The position numbers were made by a program, and so were the translations under genes. Under the pieces are notes generated by a model. The model saw nothing but the letters and a program-made list of their open reading frames with translations, had not been told where the DNA came from and searched no databases. 64,000 nt of DNA from Primula veris (taxonomy: Eukaryota; Streptophyta; Magnoliopsida; Ericales; Primulaceae): positions 315,001 to 379,000 of the forward strand of contig OY821748.1 of NCBI GenBank assembly GCA_963682055.1. The letters are read 5' to 3'. Shown here piece after piece: positions 25,239 to 38,364 of the stretch; position 1 is the first letter of the stretch, and every line of letters begins with the position of its first letter.

Positions 25239-26080
25239 AATAAAGCGAGTTCCACAAGTTGGTTTATCTACGTTAGCCATTCATTATGAGTACTTTGCTA
25301 ATCAGCTAATTAATTTAGATGCAAATTAGAGTCATATTTATCAGTTATCAACCCTCGACAAAAGTAATATGGTTGCACGGCAAAAGATAAACAACTAAGA
25401 TACTTCAACAAAAAAATGTTTGTAAGATGACCGATTATGCAATTTCTTATGCAATAAGAGACGATTTTCGCCTATAAGATGATAGGCGAATCATAGTTAG
25501 GTCTAAAGTGAGTGTGGCTATTTGTTTTTGGTGTATGTGTTTTTATAATTGTATCATCGCTCGTTCATCCTAAAACGTGTTAAGATCTTAATGGTCGGAT
25601 GTCATTTTATGTTAAACAACCAACATTCTTTCTCGACGAGGTTGCACGCCACATGTCAAGTTTGTATTTGTAATTAAATCGCTCTCGATGATCGTATCCA
25701 CAGTGTTGCCTTTTCGTTGCTTGTTAATGTACTTATGTCGTGCCATTGCCATTCTAGGGTTGTTTCTATATGTATGTATTTTTGTGATAAAAATTGTTGA
25801 TTCCTCCAAGACATAATAAGACAAAGGTACGGCCTATATATATATATATATAAGCTTGGGGGAGTCCGTCAAAGATAATGTTTTCCTTTTATTTTAATTT
25901 GTATTTGTAGTGTCTCTATTTTTATCACTACTAAATGGCCAGCCAATAAGGATGAACAAGTTTGATAAATTACGTATTCATATATATGCATGTGTATAAA
26001 ATTTGTACAAGCTATATAGTAATCGCCATATAAATTAATGAGAAGTAAAAAGCCATCCCTTACCGCTGTCCTTCTATCGT
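25239..26080. other. Intergenic, no gene seen
   Basis: No recognised gene. A 70-codon minus-strand open stretch at 25612-25824 has no family resemblance and is treated as chance. Confidence 0.5.
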
Positions 26081-26666
26081 TCTATTATAATAAGTCAACT
26101 CAAGTTAAATGAGTCTGTCCAATTTAGCCATTTGTTTCCAAAAATACACCTACACCTTTATATTAATTACAATAATATCATATTCCTATAAAAATATAAA
26201 AAATAAAAACTAATAAAACTATTTATCTGTCCTTAACAACCAAACATTCTTTTAAATCTTAAAATATGTTTTTTTTTATTATCCACTTATATATATCATA
26301 ACTATACATATTTTCTATATTTTTATTGCATTACGTGCCACGCACGCAACACGTGGGGCACGATTACTAGTATTATAATAAGTCAACCATGTTAAATGAA
26401 ACTGTCCAATTTAATTAGTTATTTTTTTTTAAAAATACCTCTACACCTTTATATTAATTATAACAATACAATATATACTTCCATAAAAATATAAAAAGTA
26501 AAAATTAATAAAACTATTTATCACTCTTTAACAACCAAACATTTTTTTAAATCTTAAACTATATATATTTTTTTATTATCCACATATTTATATCATAATT
26601 ATATATATTTTCTATATATTTATTGCATAACGCTTCGCACACGTAATACGCGGGGCACGATTACTA

Positions 26667-26667
<1 letters not shown>
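26081..26667 (+). mobile_element. Two head-to-tail Helitron-like non-autonomous elements
   Basis: Unit 1 (26081-26370, about 290 bp) and unit 2 (26371-26667, about 297 bp) are about 80-90% alike by eye and directly adjoin. Each begins near TATTATAATAAGTCAAC and ends GGGGCACGATTACTAG followed by T. The CTAG-T end preceded by a GC-rich palindromic stretch (GTGCCACGCAC / CACGTGGGGCAC) fits a Helitron 3' terminus (CTRR). There are no inverted ends and no target duplication. A (TA)n run follows directly. No helicase is encoded. Confidence 0.65.
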
Positions 26668-26707
<40 letters not shown>

Positions 26708-26709
<2 letters not shown>

Positions 26710-28157
26710 GTAAAAGATGATTTGATGATAAAAGGAAAACAAAAAAAAGGCATTTTTGTTAAAAACAAGATAATGGGTACTACTTTGGGTTAGTCGCTTA
26801 ATTAGTGAAAGAATTAAAGATTAAAGATATGTTTTTTTATATTTAGGAGTAGAGTGAGGGTGATTGCATGTAAAATGCAGATATATATATTTATAATAAT
26901 AATTGTGACTGACCCCTTAATAACTCCTAACACATCCCTGTGATGACAATTGTTTTAAGTGGTCCTAACTCCTATTAATGTTCTTTTCTCAATCTTTCTA
27001 TTTCATTTTTGTAATGAAAGTGACGTGGTTATGTGCTCTTCTTATTGAATTATTGTAATGTTATAAATAACTTTTTTGCTTAAAATCTCATTGACTTAAT
27101 TCGTTTATCTAATGTTTAACAGTTTTATCATCTACTTTTGGTTGATTATGAATACCAAGAGATTAACAATTTCTTATCCTTTCAAACTTAACATCATAAC
27201 ATGGCCTGGTCAATATATAAATCTACAAAAGTATTCCATTTAAATGGCAAGTTAGAAAAATAAAGAAGGCAAATGTTATATCAATCTTGTTTAAGCTCTT
27301 TAAAACAAAATAATATTTTAGAAAGTAATCTGTACTATTTGGTTTGATAAAAAAAAAAAAAAAAAAGAGAGTCTAGATTAATTCGTTCATTTTAAAGAGG
27401 ATAAAATATAGTTTTTAATAAAAACAAATTAATAATCTAAGTTTAAAAGTTGCATCCAAAACGAGAATACTGCATGCATATGTATTCTCGAAATTTATGT
27501 TTAAGATAATTTCTCAGTTCAGGTTATAATTTATATAATATAGTGGGGCTCTGTCCAACCCAAAAAGTGGCATAAACAGAGATAATTTAGTAAATTATAT
27601 TTTAGAAAAATCCCAAAGTTGAGTTGCAGTCTTTATATATATATATATAGACGCAAAAAACGTATATTCTGTCATGGTACTTTTAACAATTCCAATGACT
27701 TTAAAGGAGTGTTACAGAAAGGGAACTTTGATTATCTAAAGCTGCTCCTATCACACTTTAACCAAACACTTGTCAAATGATTTAAAATTGTCATTTTTCT
27801 TGACCAACTTATTACACTAATTAATGACTTTTCAATGTTTGTTTCTGATTTATGATTTTATCTTTTTTTTTTTTTTAATGAGGGATGAGTAATACGTGCA
27901 AGTCTTAGTCTGCATACCAATATTAATTTATAGCAAATGTTTGTAGTGGCGGAACTAACATTTGAATATAGATGAAGCTGAATTAAATGTTTATATATAT
28001 TTTTAATTATGTGGGGTGCTGAAATGATATAATTATCAAAATTTCAACAAAATACATGGAAATTTTTTGAGTTTTTTCAATATCGGGGGTGTTTTAACCC
28101 CTTTTAGCCCGTATCTGGTTACTCCAGAATAAGTTTGTGTCTTTGTAACTGCATGTA
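26708..28157. other. Intergenic, worn repeats
   Basis: No gene. An A-run of 20 or so lies at about 27350-27366. A possible old insertion at about 27946-28130 starts GTAGTGGCGGAAC and holds GGGGGTGTTTTAACCCC, a foldback; its ends are not clear enough to name a family. Confidence 0.4.
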
Positions 28158-28203
28158 TACGAAATATTATAGGTGTACATTAACAAAAAAAAAAAAAAAA
28201 AAA
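28158..28203 (+). mobile_element. Tiny poly(A) retro-insertion with 11-bp target duplication
   Basis: AACTGCATGTA occurs at 28147-28157 and again at 28204-28214. Between them lies a 46-bp insert ending in an A-run of about 20. A target duplication plus 3' poly(A) is the hallmark of LINE-driven retrotransposition, here of an extremely short tail fragment. The parent element cannot be named. Confidence 0.6.
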
Positions 28204-28214
28204 AACTGCATGTA

Positions 28215-29805
28215 AGGAAATAAACAGACTATTTTTTGCTTAGTCAAATTCAAATATGTTGTTAATATATACTTGGGTGATTTCCCTTTCTGCATCCACT
28301 TTGAAGAAGTTAAAAATCCACCACATTGCTGTAAAGATGATTAAAAAAATGGATATTATATTATTGGTTTACCATAAGATATTGGTCGTTGGGTTACTTA
28401 CGTTAGGCTAAGATAGTGATGGTATATAAAAGACCATAGTGTCACACTCAACATTTCTCAATCTTATTTTTTTATTCACCCATGTCCTAGCTAGCACCCA
28501 TCTAATTTCGCCTTCTTATTTAACTAATTATGTATACATCAGAAGAAATTATGGTTATGTCATGACAATGTGTTCTAACTTTTTGAAATATATTTTTTCA
28601 TGCTAGCTATTATAGACTCATAAGTTATAAAGGAAATGATGCTGATGTTGTATACTTCCATAAAAAAAAATACATGCTTTTTAAATAACATAAATTCAGA
28701 AGTATCCATAACTACAAATACGTAATAGACAAGCTAGAGATTGTTTGGATACATCTTTTAAGTGAACAAGACTATATATGCTTTTTAGACGGAGAGAATA
28801 AACTGGATTCGACTACCTTCAAGTTTGGTGCTTTTCTCAAGGTCAGTAAAAAACTAGAAAAACTAAGTTCTTAAAATTATAATTAAACAATTGAAATCCA
28901 GCTTATAAGTGAAAATATATACAAATAGGTTGAACATAGAAGCTGAAGCCAAGCAAGTGTTATCGTAATATGGTACGGACTAAGTGGACCAACACTCCTA
29001 TTGTCGGACCAGTTGCGGTCACTTTTGCACTCCGATTCGTTTAATAATATTTCCATTCAAAAAAAAAAAGGGACCAAGACTCAAATAATTATGGTTGAGC
29101 CCAAACAATAAGTCGACGGCTGATGGTGTGAGGGTCATTGGTCAATGAGTTTACGAAAATGAATTGAAACATTAGCAAAAACTAAAATTTAGAAAATATT
29201 GTTTAAGATAGGCAAGCGGGTAACGTTTTTTCACTTTAGTTGACGATTTCCGAGTTAATAATTGTAGACATTTGAAAGCGAAAAGGATTGATATCGACCG
29301 TCTCCATCATCATCAAGTAACTTCACGATCATTATGTCCTAATTTATTAATGCAACAATCATGCAGTTAGGGACTTTCCATCTAACATAAGCAAATTTTC
29401 TAAACTATGCAAGTAGATTGAGTTCAAAAGACAAACTAAACATAGTATAATTAATTAAACTACATACCCCTGGCCATGTTAGGTAGTATTATTTTTTCAT
29501 CATTTTCTTCAAATCCTTGCTAATTTGTAATGAACAATGAACATACATCCACTAAAAGTAATATCTTAACATCAGAAAGATGAATTTACAGCAAATTAAG
29601 TAGTTATCCGAAGAGTACGTAATAGAAAACTAATTTAAATTTATACTACTTTCCACCGATAAAATTCGATTCGACTATAATATACTGTTTAAACCTGGTT
29701 ATTACAAAACTTGTTTTACCATCTTTTAGTCCAGAGTCTCCAGGCTAAATTAGGGTCGAAGCCGAAAGTTTAAATGAAAATAACAAAATAAATAAAAACA
29801 AAAAA
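28215..29805. other. Intergenic, no gene seen
   Basis: AT-rich sequence. It includes an A-run at about 29059-29070 but no recognised gene or complete mobile element. Confidence 0.5.
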
Positions 29806-29879
29806 TGCTCTCGTTGAGAGTCGAACTCAAGACCTCCCGCTTACTAAACGGGTGCTCTAACCAACTGAGCTACGAGAGC
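29806..29879 (-). tRNA. tRNA-Thr (anticodon AGT)
   Basis: Read on the minus strand, the 74-nt gene folds as a standard cloverleaf. The 7-bp acceptor stem is GCTCTCG with CGAGAGC, the D arm is GCTC-AGTTGGTTA-GAGC, and the anticodon stem CCCGT/GCGGG carries loop TTAGTAA, so the anticodon is AGT. The T arm contains GTTCGACTC and the discriminator base is A. Internal A and B boxes for RNA polymerase III are intact, there is no intron, and a T6 run (29800-29805, minus strand) right after the gene is the terminator. The 3' CCA is not encoded, as expected for a nuclear gene. Confidence 0.97.
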
Positions 29880-31331
29880 TTTTTGATGTTATTATTCAAT
29901 ATTTTTATGTTACAGTATAGTCCTGTAAATATTAGTATCATTTGAAGGTCGTTTAAATTATATAATAAAAAAACTGGTCAATCGATTAGTATTTTAGTTT
30001 GACATTGAAGTGTGACATTTACGTGTCTTGTCTAAAGAGGTCGAAAATCGAAGACAAAATGGAGATACGAAAACACACCGGTGCTTTCTATTGGGTTTTT
30101 TTTTCTTCTCATTTTTGGGATGAAAACTAATTTGTTAAAATTAATGAAGGTGGTGGTGTGCCTTTGTTTGGCTTAAGTTCTACTATGTCTCAATACCTTT
30201 ATCGGTTATCTCTATCGTAAAGGTAATTACCGGTGGGCGATGGACGTATACTAATTGTTTTAATATGTTTATTATAGCAACTCATTAATAACATTTCCAT
30301 AAGTTAATTAAATTGAAGACATTATTTGGTAAAACAATAATATTTTGGTATAAATGCAATAATTATTCATTTAATGTTTAGACCATGCATGCCCAAAAAC
30401 ACGAGTATATAAGTACAACCGTTGTAATAATACTACTATTAATTAATTAGATTTTGTAGGAATGTCTTTCTTATGAAATGTGAACCTCTCCCCAAGCTTA
30501 AGATATGAGAATTTCCAATACATGCTCATGGAATTTAATTTCAGGTAAAAATAGTCTGATACTCACTAATTTTAAATAAAATATTCATAGCTATTAGATC
30601 ATATATAACGGCTAAATAAATCTTCAAATTTGTGGTAAACCTTTTTACTCGTGATTTACTATTTGTATACTCTTAATATAAATCCAGTATTTTAGTAAAT
30701 TTAGATCTGTAAAGTATGAATATATAATTATGTTGTAACATACATACATACACCTATGGTTTGCACGTATGAAAAGGACGGCTATGATTATTTATTGATG
30801 ATGCCTTTATGGATTTAGTCAGTAACAAAATAATTTCATGGAAAGTTTCTTTAAGGTTTATTTCAAAAAATAACTTTTTCTGACTAAAAAACTCAACTTA
30901 TTTGGCATCTTTTCTTTCAATAGCAACATTTTGTTGTTCCCTTTTTTTTTTTACATGTTAATGATAAGTTGAATGTTAAAGATTACAACTTGATAAAACC
31001 TAAAAAAGGTTATTTTAAACATGTACTTTTGCAAGCCTTAAAAACAAGCTATGGATTAACAAATAAAAAAGGTTGTTCAACAATGGCTTAATTTTAAAAA
31101 TAACAAAAATATATCAAAGTGAAAATTTGTCCCAATATTTGGTATATTTTCTGGGTTACTTTTGTTCATGAACAGTTATATATTTTGTATACAAAAATTG
31201 ACTAAAGACTGCAAAATCAGATGGGAGGGGTGCAAAATTTATGCAAGGTCGCATGTTGTTTGCAAATGTCCCAAAATGCATGGGGTTATTTTGCAATTTA
31301 CTCCTTCAAACTCTTTGGCAGGTGGTAGTTA
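29880..31331. other. Intergenic, no gene seen
   Basis: No recognised coding region or complete transposon. The sequence is AT-rich throughout. Confidence 0.5.
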
Positions 31332-31935
31332 CAACTTAGAAGGGCTTTTTAGCAATTAATCAAACTTTATGCCCCTTAAAATATAGTAGTACTCCCCCCT
31401 CTTCATCCTAACGGGTTTTGTTGGGTCGGGATTTGAATTGCAATGGACTGCCTTGAGTTGCGTGCTTTTAATTTCTACAAACCACACCCGTTCTTATCAT
31501 ATGTTCTTTTTTCATGTTACGATTTGAATTGGATTCAAACTGCAACAAGCCAACAACTCGTCTCGTGCCCATATTTGATTGTTACAAACTACAAAGTTTC
31601 TTTAGCAGTTAATCAACCTTCATGCCCCTTAAAATGCATTTTTTTTTCCTCACTCTATTCTAGTACTACATACATATATTATACTCGATTCCTGACATGA
31701 TCCGTTTTTAACAGACTGTGTTTGTTCCGATTGGAATTGCAACCGGTAAGGTTAGTTTGAGTTGGGTCATGAATTATATATTTTCAAAACCAGCTCGTAC
31801 CATTTGTTCTTTCACAAGCTACGATATGAATTGAGTTAAATCTGCACCAATCCAACTCGTAATGACATAACCAATATTATTATAACTTAGAAGGGTTTTT
31901 AAGAAATTAATAAAACACCATGCCTCTCTAAAACA
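31332..31935. repeat. Diverged tandem repeat, about 255-300-bp units
   Basis: A block resembling AACTTAGAAGGGCTTTTTAG, then AATTAAT, CATGCC and TCTAAAA/CCTTAAAA starts near 31332, 31587 and 31886. Between blocks the units share ATTTGAATTG, GTTCTTTTTTCATG/GTTCTTTCACA and CTGCAACAAGCCAACAACTC/CTGCACCAATCCAACTC. Two full units and part of a third are present. Open frames inside are short and unrecognised. Confidence 0.65.
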
Positions 31936-32534
31936 CTTTTTCCCCTCACCTTGTTCCTATTACTATTACTCAAAGTTATAAAAGTCGTTAGACGTTCCTC
32001 GGACGTTTTACTTCTAAGGAACCGACGAATCGGTGGTTATTTTTTGTTAATATTTAAAGTATTTAAGTAGCTTCGACTAATCATTGACTAATCCGACTAA
32101 CATTTTCCGATTAACTGGTTTGATCCGACTAATTGATGCTTGACCGCCGTCAATTTCTCCGCCGACTAATATTAAGCGAGTCGGATGGGGGAAAGAGTAA
32201 TCGACAGACTAATCCTGACTGACTTGTAGAACAGTGGTAGTACTACTAACATAAGTATATTTTAATATTTACATACAAATAAGAATAATTATATATATAT
32301 AGATAGAAAGTAGCAATATTAGCATGAATAATAATAAAATAAGGTTTATTTTCAAAAAATAAATAATAAAAAAAGGTCGGTAGAAAGAAAGACAACCCAA
32401 CACACTCTCTCTTTCTCTCTGCAATCTTAGTATTTAGACAAACAAAGCTTTTCCCTGTGAAATCCTATTTTACATACTCTCTCTTTATCTATCTATCTAT
32501 ATTTTATATATAATTCAAATATTTATAATTTTGT

Positions 32535-32578
<44 letters not shown>

Positions 32579-32582
32579 GAAC
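31936..32582 (+). promoter_or_regulatory. Upstream region and leader of the Di19 gene
   Basis: The region includes a stretch rich in GACTAAT motifs (about 32070-32215, probably an old element), CT-rich leader sequence (about 32405-32420) and an (AAT)n run at 32539-32578 ending just before the start codon at 32583. The transcription start is not defined. Confidence 0.4.
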
Positions 32583-35500
32583 ATGGACTCTGACTCATGG
32601 GCTCGTCTCTCTTCCAGGTCAAGGAAATACCATTCTCAATCCGGTATTTTCACTTTTTTATCTTCTTTTATCTTTTTCTTTTTCTATATTTCTATATTTA
32701 TATACACACACACACACACACAGAGAGATAGAGATTTGTATTGATTGTTGGCATTTTTCTGAGATTTGTCCTTTTGGACTATCAAATATAGGGTTTTTAT
32801 TTTTAGGGTTTTGGTTCTAGTGTTTTTTTTTTTATTTGTCAAAAATGGGTTTTTATTAACATGTAAAATATGGGTTTTTCATGATTATTGTTTTTGTGTT
32901 TTTTGTTGTTGTTGGTGTTGTTATAAAGTTTGATTAATTTAAAAGACAGAGTCTTTTCGAATTTAGCTTATATTACTATGTATATTTAGTGCATTGTAAT
33001 ATGAGTACATATATCTATCTTTTAATTCTTTCAAATCAAAGTTATTTTTTATTTTATTTTTGGGAGGGTTTAGATTGAGTTGAAGCTTTAAAATCCAATG
33101 TGGATAATTCATAAATTTACTAAAGATGAGTTTTTCTTTTCTTTTCTTTTCGTGTATTGAACAAGTAGATTGATGCAAGATTTTGCTATGCTTTTACTGT
33201 CAAGTTTCCTTTGGGATTGATCAATTTAAAGGATATCGGTGTAGAATTAGATTTTGAGTTTCACAATTGAGGTGGATTTTTGTTGTTGAAAGTGAGTTTT
33301 TGATAGTTCACAAGATAATACTTCTAGAATGTTTTTCTTTATTAAAGCGTTTTTGCAAGGGCTAGGCTAAAATCGTAAGAAGTGTAAGCTTTTAACGACC
33401 TAAAAAGCAGAAAAACGAGCCTTTTAAGCTTTTTTAAGAGTTTTTTACTACGAAGCGCACTTATTAGAACAGTGATTAAGATTAGACTAATTGAGGTTTG
33501 TTTTTTGTGTTGTGTTAAACAGAGCAGTACTATGAAGAGGTGGACGATGAGGATGAGTCGAGGCCAGAGTTTTTGTGCCCGTTCTGTGCAGATGAGTTTG
33601 ACGTAGTGGGGCTTTGTTGTCATATCGATGAAGAGCACGCGGTTGAGGCAAAGAATGGGGTAAAGTACTCTGTTTCTTTAGTTATTTTGGGTATATTTGT
33701 TACTGTATGGAGTTAGGTTAACCCGTCAGCTTGATAACAAGGTTTCCCCATTTTGACTCCTTTATTTTTCATGAGTATTAGCATTTGTACAGAGCCTTAG
33801 GCCCTTATCACCTATTTGAACGCAAAAATATCTTGGATCCTTTTACGTTAAGCACTGTTTTAGACTACACGTTGGAATTTGTAGTGAATTCATTCCTTTT
33901 ATTCTTTATAGATATAGAAAACCCAGCATTCTTAGATAGGAATCTTGTAAGAAAGGGAAAAAAAGTAACTTGAAAGTGCGTTAAAGATATATTTCCTTAG
34001 GCTGTTTTCGCTTCTCTTTTTATTGATGTGATCAGCCTGTGATTGTTGTCTGAATCTTCTGGAAAAACAAGCTTAAGAGGATTAGTAGCACATTCCGCTA
34101 TTCATTTATACTCCAATCTAGTTAGTTTTGTAGAAAATATGTGGGCATCAACTTTTTCATTGTTTATTTTGAAAGTTTATGTTTTTCTTTGTCACATAAG
34201 GGATGAGTATGTGATTTTTAACCATATCTTCGGAAAACAAGGGTAGGGGGATTAGTACCACATCCTGCTATTCACTTATTTAATCTAGTCACTGTTTACA
34301 GATAATATTTGTCAACATCAGTTTTTCGTAGAATGAAGTGTTTCTGAACTATATGATATGCAGGTTTGCCCCGTCTGTGCAAAAAAAGTGGGAATGGATT
34401 TGGTCGGCCATATCACCATGCAACATGGGAGTCTTTTGAAGATATCCTTTTCAGTTTATATCTAGATTAACTTTTGTTAATCCCCTTCTTTTATCGTTTA
34501 AGTTTTTGTTTTTGTTATCGCATTAATTGCTTGTCATTTTCCCCCCTGGTAAGTGTTAATTGCTTGTCCGTGTGGGGAATCTGGCACTATCCGGGTATTT
34601 ATCATCTAGTAGGAATTAGTCACCAGCTGTTCCCTTTTATTGTCACAAAATTGTATTAAGTTGGCGACCTTAATAGTTAGAATCTATCAATATTATAATA
34701 ACGTTCCAAAAGGACATGTTTAAGTAGCGACATTAAATTCTTGCCATTTTTCCATCGACAAGGATCTATGTTTCTGAAAAGGCTTGTATCATATTCCCAG
34801 CTGTTAGACTTGTCGTTTTGTTTCTGTATCGTGTCAACAAATGTATGTTTTTTTTTAATGCGGCAATGATACTCATGAGGCATATTAGAGAACGACATGG
34901 GACTGTGAAATAAATAAGAAGAAGATATATACAACAACTCGTTAAAGTTTTACACACCTAATTGGTTTGTTAGTTATGTTCCTACCTGGATGCTCGTATG
35001 AAATATTGAAATGATACACATTTTTGTTGGCTGGTTAACATGTCTTATGTTGTGTAGTGCATAATAGAATTTAAGTTAGGTGTTAAAGTATGATTTAGCT
35101 AAGAACTCCGTGAGTGCTTTCGTAGTTCATAGTATAATATGAACTTGATAGCTGTTTAACTACACTCTTTAAATGCAGCTCTATATAAACACTCGATATG
35201 TTATTAAGTGTAGGGTATACACCAATTTTTTAGGTTCTTAGTTCTTTACTTTCCTGATTGTGTGAAATGGCATATGGTTTTAAGTGGCTAGTACTTATCA
35301 ACTCGTAAATCTTGTATTACATGAAAAAAATTGATTTACAAGCAATTCAGTGATCTTACCGAACCTGTTAACTTTTCGCAACGACAAGAAAACGTGTCTT
35401 CCAAAGGACGTTTTTAAGAAATGCTACTTAAGATCGCGGTGTTTTTACCCTGACTAGAATATACGTTAGAATAATAATGACAGACTTCATCAACCAATTT

Positions 35501-37290
35501 GTCTCCCGTTGTCGGACCTATCGTGATCTTTATATTTATATCAATCGACCATGTACACGTGTGCATTTTTATACGGCTGTGGTACTAACGGAATGTCATA
35601 GAGAACAGTATTGAAGTGGAGTGTTTATGTATACAGTCTCTTTCACCCATTGTTTCTATGGTTTCTGTTGAAGGATACTTGTATAGGAAACTATAACAAA
35701 GGCATGTTGCAATGGCCTATGCTGCAATTTCATCGTTTAAAGTCTTTACTTATTGGAGGCTATTGGTGAATATGTTTAAAACATTAGTTTTACCTTTTTT
35801 ATTTGTTACTGCTTTCCTTGACAAAAGTCCACATACAGCGCAAGAGAAGATTACGCAAGAATGGGTCTAGTTTGACATTTGTTAATATATTGAAAAAGGA
35901 GTTACGTGAAGGAAGTCTACAATCTTTTTTTGGTGGGTCCCAGTCCTTGGTAAGTGCCGATCCCGATCCGTTGTTGTCCTCGTTTATGTCCAATCTCCCT
36001 GTGATCGATGAGCCTGTAAAAGAAAAAGCTCATTCCTTAGTTGAAACAAGCTTGGTAAAGGAACACCCGGCTGAAGAACCCCTGGAAAGGTATGCAAATC
36101 AACTTCGGTTTTTGTAATTCCTCTTACGGGATTTATGTAGTGAGGCCTTGTTTGATTGCAGTTGTTAAGATTGGCTTTGTCGTTTGTTTGCTTGAAAGCT
36201 TTACTGCACTTGATTAATCGGCCTTGGACGCTGACCTTTTCAGTTCTGTTGGTCAGAAAAAGGGAAGCTTTTCAAGCAGGATGAGCCCAGCTTGTGTCTC
36301 AGTCTTAAAACCCTGCTATTTTGCTTAAGAACTGCATTAAAACATCCCTAATGTCCCACACTTTATGATCTCCTTATGTGATTATAAGTAGTGACTGAAC
36401 TTTTGAATTTGAAGTGATGATAATAGTTGAAGATTAAATTTTAATGAAAGCTACTTTTTAGAACTAATATATTGTTTAAAGATGGTATCTCTTTAAGCTT
36501 TTTTCATAGGATAAGGGATATCTTATTAAAGAAGGCGGTGATAGTATTATTGAAACTGTTGGAATTGGGGTTGTATGTATGTATATTAAAACTGGAGATT
36601 TTGTACCAAATTTTCTAACTTTAAGAAACTCACACCACTACTGCTCATTACCTCTTCACGTGGACACGTGGTTCTACATGGAATTGGTCTAAGTATGCAT
36701 CAATAAAAAAGACTGTAAAGGACTATTGATTTGTATAGAAACCTAGATACCAGTTGCTCCTTGTTTTGATTCGTTTGGAAGCATACTTTTCAGGATTTAC
36801 TACTTTTAATTTATCGTTGGTGTTACTCCCTTATTTGGTCATTCCATATGTTTCTCCTGTTTTTTTTTCATTAGTTAATTCGATTGGTTGTAAATGAGAA
36901 TATTTTGAGCATGCTTTTGGACAAGAAAATCATGAATTGTCATACATTGACATTTTAGTAATACGAGGGAAATCTCTTTATAGTGTTGATTAGTGACCAA
37001 AATGTAATTTCCAAATACATATGACAGTATCTGGTTTTTCAGGTGCGGTTAAACAGGAAATATTATATCTGCACAAAAATCTTGGAAGATTCATGTCATC
37101 TTAATATCTATCAAGGATGAGTACTTAATTCTTTTCAATGCACCCAGTTGTTAATATGAATTTACAAATTTTCTTTGACAGGAATGTGCAGCGATCACCA
37201 TTTTCTGACAAGGATCAAGAAGAGTCTGCTAGGAGGAGTGAATTTGTTCAAGGGATGCTATTGTCAACTTTTATGAATGAAGATTTATGA
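32583..37290 (+). CDS. Dehydration-induced 19 (Di19) family zinc-finger protein
   Basis: Five exons: 32583-32643, 33523-33659, 34364-34441, 35833-36089 and 37182-37290, in frame throughout, 213 residues (family usually about 200-230). Di19 proteins are small nuclear regulators linked to drought, salt and light responses. Order: N-terminus MDSDSWARLSSRSRKY, acidic stretch EEVDDEDESRPEF, first Cys2/His2-type finger (CPFC ... HIDEEH, about residues 38-60), second finger (VCPVCAKKVGMDLVGHITMQH, in two parts: VCPVCAKKVG and MDLVGHITMQH), then the basic nuclear-localisation-like IQRKRRLRK, and the Di19 C-terminal region with DPDPLLSSFMSN and a final RSEFVQGMLLSTFMNEDL. Introns 1, 2 and 4 are GT-AG. 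Intron 3 lacks GT and AG at the positions that keep the protein intact and fits a U12-type AT-AC intron (described separately). No defects seen. Confidence 0.93.
34442..35832 (+). other. Probable U12-type AT-AC intron (Di19 intron 3)
   Basis: Exon 3 must end at AAG 34441 and exon 4 begin at ATACAGCGC (35833) to give LLK-IQRKRRLRK, the family-like junction. The intron then starts ATATCCTTTT, a perfect U12-type 5' site. It ends in AC at 35831-35832, with TTCCTTGAC at 35814-35822, matching the U12 branch-site consensus (TTCCTTRAY). The likely branch A (35821) is 11 nt from the 3' end, within the usual 10-20-nt range. The intron is 1391 nt. There is no pyrimidine tract next to the 3' end. All three signals agree, so the minor spliceosome is the best explanation. 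The nearby AG at 35837-35838 would give an AT-AG variant lacking Ile-Gln. Confidence 0.85.
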
Positions 37291-38364
37291 GTTTCCGGTG
37301 ATATTTGTAGCTCTTAATGGCGCAATATGCAATCTAGTCTTTGAAGAGAGAGAGAGGATCTTTATCATTGTTAGTGGAAGGAGCTAAGTTAGTCGGACAA
37401 TATATGTATCTGTTTACCTATGTTATGTAAATATTATGTGCATATCGCAGACAGAAAAGTATAATGTACCAGGCTTGCCGCCTTTATTTAAAAATCTGAT
37501 GACCTTGGTGTTTTTAGAATTATATTTTAGTTAAGTGAAAATTAGATTAGTTTTACAATTGTGCATTCCAATAACAGGTTTCAGAAAAAAACTATTTAAG
37601 ATGGAATTAACGTACTGCATATGGTACCATGAGTTTTCTAAATCTTTTGTTGTCTGCAGAAAAAGTTCTCATACAAAACTCAAATAACATAAGCAAAGTC
37701 ATCGTTTTGTTTTCAAAATTTTCTTATGTTTAAATGAACAAGAACCATTTAGGTTTTACAAAAGTTTTAGAGTCGAGACATAAAAATTAATTTCAGTTGA
37801 TCTTTTACCACTTCCTGAACAAATGTATATAAGACTTAGAGAAATGTTTTTATCCATACAAGCCATTACTTAAAAGTTGGACAAAATGTACGAGCACGCA
37901 ACAGAATATATATACCAAGAAGAATCCTTGTCAGAATTACAATTACTAAATCTTAGTAACACAGCGAATTATCACAGTAAGACTTACACACCATTATATA
38001 CATAAAGTGAGTTTATCATCACCATAATCATCCCAGCCTAACTCTTACGCAGCAACTTTTATCGTTACGATTATGTTCCAGAATAAAAATATGAAAAAGA
38101 ATTCACATCAGTTTCATCCGTAGCTCCTACGATTAATGCTCTGTACCCATACGAGTTTATTCAGAACTCTTACCAATCGAAAACTCAGTAAAGATATCTC
38201 AAACGTGATTTTACTTATTTCCCTCTAATGCCTGCTTCACCTTAAGATGTTCAATGTTCAACGATGAGAACGAGATGATTTAAGCAAAACACCTGATCAA
38301 CGGATGTCTTTTGTTTTCTTGTTTTTTCGTATTTTTTTTCTTCTCTCTTTTTCCGGATAATCTG
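37291..38364. other. Convergent intergenic region (3' ends of Di19 and DUF789 genes)
   Basis: This region holds the untranslated 3' ends of two convergent genes. No additional gene, RNA or mobile element is recognised. Confidence 0.5.

Noticed and set aside
35833..35838. AT-AG reading of Di19 intron 3 ending at ACAG
   Set aside because: It keeps the frame but drops Ile-Gln before RKRRLRK, and the AC end lies at a better distance from the branch-like site. It remains a minor alternative.
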